The translations under genes were made by a program, and so were the position numbers. Source: Paenibacillus tyrphae (GTDB lineage: Bacteria; Bacillota; Bacilli; Paenibacillales; NBRC-103111). Taken from it: a stretch of 64,000 nt of DNA. The DNA lies in NCBI RefSeq assembly GCF_000722545.1, contig NZ_JNVM01000012.1, positions 162,528-226,527 on the forward strand, in the 5' to 3' direction. Below, piece after piece: positions 58,293-64,000 of the stretch (the first letter of the stretch is position 1; every line of letters begins with the position of its first letter). The notes beneath the pieces are model-generated. The model had not been told where the DNA came from. It was given only the letters and a program-made list of their open reading frames with translations, and did not search any database.

Positions 58293-58326
58293 TAAAAAGC
58301 ACTGAGCGCCATGGCCAGTGCTTTTT
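58293..58326. terminator. terminator between convergent genes
   Basis: AAAAAGCACTG pairs with CAGTGCTTTTT with GCGCCATGGC in the loop; A-run and T-run on both sides. Confidence 0.87.
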
Positions 58327-58329
58327 GTT

Positions 58330-59406
58330 TTAATCCTCGAACGGCTCTCCCGATAAGTTTCCATCCAAAATATCGTCAATAATGCCGGCTGCCTTAGCCA
58401 GGAAAGCTTTCCACTTCAGACCCGGCAGCAAAATCAACTCGTCATGCTCGACATCGAGGCTGCCCAGACATTTTTTGTCTTTTACCCACACAATAAAGCC
58501 CGTATTGGAGTAATTTTCAATGTCTTTGACCAGATCGATGAATTGCCTGCCTCTCCACTCCAGCACTCTGACGTCAAATATCGTTTCGAATTCAATGTAT
58601 TCGGTTGTTTTCGAGTCCGTAAGATCAATCCTTCGATTCTCGATCCCAAGCCATTTGATAATATCAGCCGGCAAGCCCAGTCGCTTAAGCTCCTTTACCC
58701 GGCTATCCATCTCATGCCAAATCGGAGGTTCGAATTGCTTGATGTACGCCATCAGCTCCGTATAGTTATTCTGTTTGGCATAAGAATAAGCCCGGTCGCC
58801 GTTCTTGTCCTTAATCGTGACGTCGGCGCCATGTTCAATTAAGTACTTTACGATTTCAAAATGGTTGATCGAAGCGGCCATCTGGACGGGGGTCGTACAA
58901 TACGGAAACACCTGACTGCGACCGTTAAAGTTGACATCGGCTCCATGCTCCACGAATAATTTGACGAATTCGAATTTTCCGGACCCTGCGGCTTTACGAA
59001 GGGCGTCCCCGCCTGCGTAGGTTCTCATATCGAAACCCAATTCGAGTAAAGCACGCACTCCCTTGTGATTGCCGAAGGCAAGGGCCCTTCCCACAGCGGA
59101 ATTCTGAACATGGTTAATAGCATTTAGATCAGCGCCCGCTTGTAACAATCTTTCAAATAGATCGCGCGTTCCATACCTAGCGGCGTGAGGCATCACAGGG
59201 TGCTTCTCATCGTTCAAATGATCGAGTACGTACTTGTCCAATAAAAGCCGGGCCAAGGCCAGCCGCTTGTACTCCAACGCCTGGTTTAAAATATGGACGG
59301 GAAGCGTGCTCCCTTCCAGTAATCCGTGCTTTTCCAAAGCGACCACGACCCCGTCCGTATCGTTGCTTTGGATGCAGCTGACAACTTCTTTTTCAACTTC
59401 GGTCAT
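58330..59406 (-). CDS. ankyrin-repeat protein with unassigned C-terminal domain
   Basis: 358 residues. Four to six ankyrin repeats from about residue 5 to 215 (LLQAGADLNAINHVQNSAVG, FVEHGADVNFNGRS, LIEHGADVTIKDKNG), then about 125 residues of unknown fold (GIENRRIDLTDSKTTEYIEF..VLEWRGRQFIDLV, cut here) ending in an acidic tail. Ankyrin proteins of this plan often serve as toxin immunity proteins. It is translated six bases after the upstream GNAT gene on the same strand. No toxin is near, so this would be another orphan. Function is inference. Confidence 0.8.
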   Translation of the reverse strand: MTEVEKEVVSCIQSNDTDGVVVALEKHGLLEGSTLPVHILNQALEYKRLALARLLLDKYVLDHLNDEKHPVMPHAARYGTRDLFERLLQAGADLNAINHVQNSAVGRALAFGNHKGVRALLELGFDMRTYAGGDALRKAAGSGKFEFVKLFVEHGADVNFNGRSQVFPYCTTPVQMAASINHFEIVKYLIEHGADVTIKDKNGDRAYSYAKQNNYTELMAYIKQFEPPIWHEMDSRVKELKRLGLPADIIKWLGIENRRIDLTDSKTTEYIEFETIFDVRVLEWRGRQFIDLVKDIENYSNTGFIVWVKDKKCLGSLDVEHDELILLPGLKWKAFLAKAAGIIDDILDGNLSGEPFED

Positions 59407-59412
59407 GATAGC

Positions 59413-59943
59413 CTAGCCTCCCAATCGAATCCAAAACCTCTTGACGATACTGCCGTCGTCTTCCGTAAATTCCGATTCAAACCTGCCGCCATGTTTCAAT
59501 ATCGTCTTCTCCGAGCCGAGGTTGTCCTTGTCACAGACCAACAGCACTTGGTCCAATCCCATCGCTTTGGTGATTTGCAGCGTCTGGGCCAGCAAGGCGC
59601 TCGCATAGCCCTTGCGCCTATAGCCGGGGCGTATGCCATAACCGATATGGCCGCCGCTGTTCAGGAGCTTTTCGTTTAAGCGATGACGAATGTTAACCGC
59701 ACCTACGACAAGGTTCTCTTCGTTAAGCAACCAATAGGTCGAATGAGGTACCCAGTGAGGATTGCTTAATTTCTCCTCGCTGTCTTCCGCATACAGGAAC
59801 TCCAGCATCGCTTCGAAATCGTCGGGAGCTTGACCGACAACCCAAGGGACTATCGGTTCCCCGCTGCTTATCCAGTCTGCGTAGAACGACAAGTATGGCT
59901 CACGATATTCCATAGAAGGTCTGACTAACCGGACCTTGTTCAT
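59413..59943 (-). CDS. GNAT family N-acetyltransferase
   Basis: 176 residues from ATG 59943 (MNKVRLVRPSMEYRE), six bases after GGGAGGG. GNAT fold with the acetyl-CoA loop GIRPGYRRKGYASALLAQ and GLDQVLLVCDKDNLGSEK; related in form to B. subtilis YesJ/RimJ-like small-molecule or protein acetyltransferases. It lies six bases before the ankyrin gene in one transcription unit. Substrate unknown. Confidence 0.87.
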   Translation of the reverse strand: MNKVRLVRPSMEYREPYLSFYADWISSGEPIVPWVVGQAPDDFEAMLEFLYAEDSEEKLSNPHWVPHSTYWLLNEENLVVGAVNIRHRLNEKLLNSGGHIGYGIRPGYRRKGYASALLAQTLQITKAMGLDQVLLVCDKDNLGSEKTILKHGGRFESEFTEDDGSIVKRFWIRLGG

Positions 59944-60061
59944 CCAAATCCCTCCCGTCTTCAGCATCGAACTCTCCCACATATCATTCACAATTTGGTC
60001 TATTATAGCTCCTCTCCCTCCTATTGGCAATGAAACCCTACGGCTTCCGCCCGATCAACGC

Positions 60062-60088
60062 AAAAAAGGCGCCTTTATAGGCACCTTG
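60062..60088 (-). terminator. terminator of the AraC/DUF1761 operon
   Basis: On the minus strand AAGGTGCC-TATAAA-GGCGCCTT followed by TTTT. It lies 80 bases after the DUF1761 stop. Confidence 0.8.
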
Positions 60089-60167
60089 TCACAGCATTCG
60101 TATGAGGACAACAGCGGTTATGCCAGGCTGCCATTCGCCGCCGCTCCATACTGCTTATCTCTTCTAT

Positions 60168-60572
60168 TTACTGCCAAACGCTGTTCAGAATACCCAGTAC
60201 GACAAAAGACAGCAAATGCTCCCCAACGGCAATCGCATAAACTTTCATCGGCATGAGACCGAAGGCGGCGTTCTTCAAATACACCAGTGCAATGATGACA
60301 GCAACTACAAGCCCCAGGATCAAACCTGACACCAGACCGCTCGCCCCCGTCGCATGAACCAGGAACGCCATGAAGAAAGAGCTCAGAAACGCCACGATGG
60401 TAGATGCGACATAAATAAGCGGATTGCGCATATGCCCGTCTTGGATACGGTTCAGTCGTATCCAATGGTTGCCGAACAGGACCGGAGAATAATACAGCGC
60501 CCCAAAAGCCATATAAAAAATGGCGCCTGCAAGCACCGCCCAGTAATTTATTTCTGCTAAAGCTGTCGTCAT
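60168..60572 (-). CDS. DUF1761 family membrane protein
   Basis: 134 residues from ATG 60572 (MTTALAEINYWAVLAGAIFY), with AGGGGG before it. Four membrane helices (about 10-30, 55-75, 80-100, 112-132). The opening NYWAVLAGAIFYMAFGALYYSP, cut here, is typical of DUF1761 (a family of small membrane proteins near AraC-type regulators). It starts 14 bases after the AraC gene. Role unknown. Confidence 0.82.
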   Translation of the reverse strand: MTTALAEINYWAVLAGAIFYMAFGALYYSPVLFGNHWIRLNRIQDGHMRNPLIYVASTIVAFLSSFFMAFLVHATGASGLVSGLILGLVVAVIIALVYLKNAAFGLMPMKVYAIAVGEHLLSFVVLGILNSVWQ

Positions 60573-60586
60573 AAGAATCCCCCTGA

Positions 60587-61531
60587 TTATTTTGGCTCTA
60601 TGGGCAGTGAAATGGCCGTAATGCGGCAGTCCAGATCCAGCGTGCTTGAGTTCGGTCTGATTTGCACCAACTCCACCGGGTCGCCGAGATACCGGTATCC
60701 GCTGCGCGGGAGCCAGAAGCTGTACAGTTCGGAATAGCATTCGATCAAAATATCCCGACGGCTGTACTCAATTGGCTCATCAAATTCGTACACAACGAAT
60801 TTGCCCCCTTGAAAACTCCCTGATTCCACTTCGTTTCCTGTCGGTGTTCCGCTAGGCACGATAATGCAGCAATCGTACCTGCATTTATCAAGCGGCGTAA
60901 TATAAGGGTTATTGCGCGGAACTCCCAGCAGCCTCGTACCCTTCGTGATCAATTCTCTTGCTTCCGCCCAGCGGTATATTTGCTCCCAAGTGTCTGCGAG
61001 TTCTTGCGTATAAGGCCCAAAGTGGTGCGAGAGTACAATATGACCCTCCGGAAACATTTCCGTCTTTACTTTCGACAGGTCCACCCACTGGAATCGAGTA
61101 TACCTTGTTTCCGGGTTCATTTCTTGCTCATTTCTACTATTTTGTTTAGATTTCTTACTATGGAGATAGCGTCTCGGGAACTTCTCTAGATAAGCCCCTT
61201 CTCGCCAAGCTCTGGGACTATGCTGGTACCGCTCCGTAAACGCTGTCGTAAAGTAGGACAGCGAAGTGAAGCCATAGCGCTGCCCAATTTCCGTTACAGC
61301 TAATTTCGGCTCATAGATCAAGTCATGCGCCGCTTTCTCCAGTCTTCGCCGTTTGACATAATTGGCAGGCGTCTCCCCTATCATCTCCGTAAACAACCGG
61401 TGAAAATGCGAGGGCGAATAAGTAGACCTTTTGGCCAGATTGTCCAAGTTCAAGGTCTGGTCCAGATGATTTTCGATATATTCCAGCACTTTGCCGATCC
61501 GAGTGCGCTGTTCTTTATCAAGTTCCGTCAT
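60587..61531 (-). CDS. AraC family regulator with GyrI-like domain
   Basis: 314 residues; AGGAG eight bases before the ATG. N-terminal AraC DNA-binding domain (about 10-115; YSPSHFHRLFTEMIGETPANYV) joined to a C-terminal GyrI-like (Rob/BmrR-type) small-molecule-binding domain (about 140-310, with PIEYSRRDILIE and GYRYLGDPVELVQI). This order is like Rob/MarA-family activators that sense lipophilic compounds. The DUF1761 gene is in the same operon and may be its target. Confidence 0.88.
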   Translation of the reverse strand: MTELDKEQRTRIGKVLEYIENHLDQTLNLDNLAKRSTYSPSHFHRLFTEMIGETPANYVKRRRLEKAAHDLIYEPKLAVTEIGQRYGFTSLSYFTTAFTERYQHSPRAWREGAYLEKFPRRYLHSKKSKQNSRNEQEMNPETRYTRFQWVDLSKVKTEMFPEGHIVLSHHFGPYTQELADTWEQIYRWAEARELITKGTRLLGVPRNNPYITPLDKCRYDCCIIVPSGTPTGNEVESGSFQGGKFVVYEFDEPIEYSRRDILIECYSELYSFWLPRSGYRYLGDPVELVQIRPNSSTLDLDCRITAISLPIEPK

Positions 61532-61572
61532 TCCAATGACTCCTGTTCAGGTGGAGGATTCCGATTTTCGTT

Positions 61573-62013
61573 TTACGGCTGATTTTCAAGCCGTTTCTTA
61601 ATGTTCTTCAGATCCTTCCGGTTAGCTCTCCGCATCATGAACGACATGAACGGTGCGAACAACACGGAAAACCCGGCCGGATTCCCTCTGTTTCGCAAGG
61701 TCATTCGGGTTGCATGGCCGCCGACCGATTCCCAGGTATACATCGTTTCCATCGGAAAAGGTCCGTCAGCCGTGCGCATGACAAGCAACTGACCCGGCTT
61801 ATATTCGACAATCTGATAGACGTAGGCAAGCTGCTTTCCTAGAAACTGCGCTTTAAAAGCGATTTTGGAACCGACGGCAAGCGGTTTTGGGGTCTGCCAT
61901 TCGGCTGAATGAATATTGACGTACCATTCTGGAGCCTTATCCGGGTCGGCCGCATAGGCTGAAACTTGATCACGGGGACAGTTGATGATGATTTCCGTTT
62001 GAACGTCGACCAT
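61573..62013 (-). CDS. SRPBCC family protein
   Basis: 146 residues; AAGGAG before ATG. START-like (SRPBCC) ligand-binding fold: INCPRDQVSAYAADPDKAPEW at the opening, then GQLLVMRTADGPFPMETMYTW and a basic tail (RRANRKDLKNIKKRLE). Members bind hydrophobic ligands; similar proteins occur beside AraC regulators or in stress loci. Lies 42 bases before the AraC gene on the same strand. Confidence 0.85.
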   Translation of the reverse strand: MVDVQTEIIINCPRDQVSAYAADPDKAPEWYVNIHSAEWQTPKPLAVGSKIAFKAQFLGKQLAYVYQIVEYKPGQLLVMRTADGPFPMETMYTWESVGGHATRMTLRNRGNPAGFSVLFAPFMSFMMRRANRKDLKNIKKRLENQP

Positions 62014-62150
62014 GACGGGCTCCTTCCAGTTTATTGTTCGCTACCGCGTAGACAGAACAAATATAGGTTGTCCATATTAGCCACTAAACATATTACCACG
62101 AATAAGCTGCTGACGAATATTTTTGCAGCTTGGGAGGTGCCGTTATACCA

Positions 62151-62187
62151 AAAAAGCACCGGCCGCTTTTGGCTAGTGCTTTTACTT
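62151..62187 (-). terminator. terminator of the second SRPBCC gene
   Basis: On the minus strand AAAAGCAC pairs with GTGCTTTT, then TT; it sits 30 bases after the 62217 stop. Confidence 0.75.
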
Positions 62188-62216
62188 TTTGTGGAAACGG
62201 GAAGATCCCGCCTCGC

Positions 62217-62690
62217 CTATGCAGATATATTCGCCAGAAGTGCCCCAAGGCGATCCATGTTTTGTTCGTTTCCTTCGATGGCATATTTCTTAACCTGTTC
62301 GAATTCGACAGCCGTCTCGAAGCGCTGACGAAAAGTAAGTTTCGTTTTGCCGGCAAGGTCCTCGAAAGTAGCCGTCACTTGGAATTTAGGGCCTGATACA
62401 TGCTGCAAAACAATCCGCTCCGATTCGACGATCTCCACGAAGACGCACTTATTCCGATAATCGGTACCATCCGGTCCATGCATGATAAACTTCCATGTGC
62501 CGCCCGGTCTCAGGTCAAACTCCTGAAACGTATTCGTAAAGCCATTCGGTCCCCACCACTGGGATAAGTGCTCAGGCAATGTCCAGGCCTTAAAAACAAG
62601 CTCGCGCGGCGCATCGAAAATGCGTGTGGTTGCCAGCTCAAGCTCGTCTGCATTCGTTGCGTTGCTGCTCGCTGCATTGTTTTCGGGCAT
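62217..62690 (-). CDS. SRPBCC (AHSA1/activator of Hsp90-like) family protein
   Basis: 157 residues; GGAGGA before ATG. The opening TRIFDAPRELVFKAWTLPEH and WWGPNGFTNTFQEFDLRPGG, cut here, are the AHSA1-like SRPBCC signature, with RIVLQHVSGPKFQVTATFED later. Ligand-binding fold; polyketide cyclase or general stress roles are claimed for relatives but none can be assigned. Monocistronic, with a terminator. The 290 bases upstream show only the NRPS terminator. Confidence 0.87.
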   Translation of the reverse strand: MPENNAASSNATNADELELATTRIFDAPRELVFKAWTLPEHLSQWWGPNGFTNTFQEFDLRPGGTWKFIMHGPDGTDYRNKCVFVEIVESERIVLQHVSGPKFQVTATFEDLAGKTKLTFRQRFETAVEFEQVKKYAIEGNEQNMDRLGALLANISA

Positions 62691-62875
62691 AGTTATTCCT
62701 CCAACGATTTATTTGGTGTCCGTCCTGTATCCTCATTATAGCATGGAGTAAGCCAAGCGGTTTCTTATGGATTGCTATTGCAGCTATACATCGGATTGTC
62801 ACCAAAAATAGCGCCTTCTTCCGCGAGAGGGCTAGCCCAATCTTCTTTTCCGAGATCAAACCTGCACCTAATTAC

Positions 62876-62910
62876 AAAAGAGCCGCTATCAAAACGATAG
62901 CGGCTTTAAT
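62876..62910 (-). terminator. terminator of the NRPS gene
   Basis: GCCGCTATC-AAAAC-GATAGCGGC stem; on the minus strand it runs into CTTTTG. It lies 75 bases after the NRPS stop. Confidence 0.8.
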
Positions 62911-62982
62911 CTGCGGCTGGTACAGTTTTATTACCTTGCACCTCGCCTAAGTGTTGCTTTCTCCATCAGCTCTTTCCCGAGA

Positions 62983-64000
62983 TTATGGATTTGGTGTGAG
63001 CGTTTTGGAAATAATGCCGTTTACGATAAGCCGAAGAACTTTGACATTCTCCTCAATAAATCCGGTGCCGAGCAACTCATCATGGTTGCCGACAATATCA
63101 TATTCCGCATAGTTCGCCGATGAGGACGACTTCCACAATAAGGTATCCCCTAGAGCGGCGGTTCCTGCAACAGAGGCATCGGCGATTAATGCATGAATGT
63201 TCGCTTGAACGGTTCCCATATTTATGAGTTCATTCTTATACGTTAAGTAAGCATACATTTTATTTTTTACTTTTTCCCGAATGGACGGTGTGAATAAGGA
63301 CTGCTGGTAGGAGAATTCATTCAGGGCATCCTCGACCTCGCTGTCTATCTCCTTGAGCAACCTTTCTATTTTATCCGTCCTTCTGTAAGAGTCGAGCATT
63401 ACAATATCCGATACGGAATAACCCCGCTGCTCCATGGCCTTGGCAACCTCAAAAGCAAGATTACCTCCCAACGAATAGCCAAGAAGTATATAAGGCCCTT
63501 TCGGTTGAATATTTATAATGGATTCGACATACTGGGTCAGCAACTCTTCGCCATGGAAACGGTCGCCAATAAACTCCAGGCCATAGACCACACAGTGATT
63601 TTCGAGTTGCTTGGCCATTTCATGATAGACAATGCTATAACCCGATACTGGCGGGAAGCAAAACATATTTACAGGTCCATGCTCATTCAGACGGATAATC
63701 TCACTCTCATCGTTGCCATACTCTTCTTCAAACCTGTGTTTACTAATTTCACGGCCCATTTCCTCGATGGTCGGCATATTAAACGCGGTATGAAGGGGAA
63801 GATTGACTCCTATGACCGAATGAACCTGGGTAAGCAATTGCAGCACCTTTAACGAGTGCCCGCCGATCTCGAAGAAGTTGTCCCGGATTCCGACCTTACC
63901 GACTCCCAGCACTTCCTGCCAAATTTCCACCAACTGTGCTTCTACAGCCGTACGCGGAGCTACGTATTCCGTTCCGGCCGGCACGCTTCCCTCCGGCGCA
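62983..64000 (-). CDS. NRPS C-terminal part: carrier protein and thioesterase (continues beyond window)
   Basis: The frame is open to the window edge (upstream of a GTG at 63984 it continues APEGS), so the gene is cut; only the last about 338 residues are seen. A peptidyl-carrier domain comes first: YVAPRTAVEAQLVEIWQEVL, then phosphopantetheine Ser in DNFFEIGGHSLKVLQL. A type I thioesterase follows, with Ser in GYSLGGN, and His in VGNHDELL near the end. It would release a finished peptide by hydrolysis or cyclisation. The condensation and adenylation domains must be on the far side, so product and amino acids cannot be read here. Confidence 0.9.
   Translation of the reverse strand, partial: APEGSVPAGTEYVAPRTAVEAQLVEIWQEVLGVGKVGIRDNFFEIGGHSLKVLQLLTQVHSVIGVNLPLHTAFNMPTIEEMGREISKHRFEEEYGNDESEIIRLNEHGPVNMFCFPPVSGYSIVYHEMAKQLENHCVVYGLEFIGDRFHGEELLTQYVESIINIQPKGPYILLGYSLGGNLAFEVAKAMEQRGYSVSDIVMLDSYRRTDKIERLLKEIDSEVEDALNEFSYQQSLFTPSIREKVKNKMYAYLTYKNELINMGTVQANIHALIADASVAGTAALGDTLLWKSSSSANYAEYDIVGNHDELLGTGFIEENVKVLRLIVNGIISKTLTPNP

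Overview
The window looks like chromosomal DNA from a spore-former of the Paenibacillaceae (Paenibacillus-like). It has a fairly GC-rich Firmicute codon style, strong AGGAGG ribosome sites, TTG/GTG starts, many copper-amine-oxidase-N 'stalk' proteins, Lpl-type sugar transporters with a LacI regulator, GH26 and GH94 enzymes, and the end of a non-ribosomal peptide synthetase. This placement is inference; no rRNA or tRNA gene is present to confirm it.

Layout. 0-6.4 kb: a polysaccharide deacetylase (cut by the window edge), an ECF sigma factor with its DUF4179-type anti-sigma, small XRE regulators (one broken), and a divergent pair of secreted proteins. Three copies of one ECF-type promoter, TGAACC-N16-CGCCT, sit before the sigma gene and before both divergent genes, so these form a small regulon readable from the DNA alone. 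6.4-13 kb: a DJ-1 protein, an AT-rich broken gene, a Fur-controlled siderophore uptake operon without an ATPase gene, a CAP-domain surface protein and an AI-2E transporter. 14-23 kb: an SLH remnant, a lipoprotein, a chimeric response regulator, a TPR/AAA+ operon, an acyl-CoA dehydrogenase, a truncated EamA gene, DinB and a GH26 mannanase. 23-30.6 kb: chemoreceptor, ChW-repeat protein, M48 protease, stalk/MORN protein, AraC regulator and VOC protein.

30.6-46.7 kb is carbohydrate uptake: a Dpp-type ABC operon followed by a uronate-dehydrogenase-like gene, then a six-gene opposite-strand operon (LacI, two permeases, binding lipoprotein, CE7 esterase, GH94 phosphorylase) with a textbook promoter and a perfect 16-bp operator. 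46.8-51.2 kb is an envelope-stress-like operon: an SPFH protein with five zinc ribbons, a coiled-coil membrane protein and three tandem zinc-ribbon membrane paralogues. It resembles B. subtilis ydjGHI but is enlarged and has no PspA beside it.

51.2-60 kb carries two toxin-antitoxin loci (AbrB/Doc, and Phd-like/HicA with a frameshifted toxin), SUFU and ankyrin proteins of the kind used as immunity proteins, a Crp/Fnr regulator with a perfect palindrome before a DUF2892 gene, the AdaA/AdaB alkylation-repair pair, ferritin and a trypsin-fold protein. 60-64 kb: AraC/DUF1761, two SRPBCC proteins and the carrier-thioesterase end of an NRPS.

A recurring theme is gene decay: at least eight broken or remnant genes are visible, several too short or too damaged for routine ORF calling.
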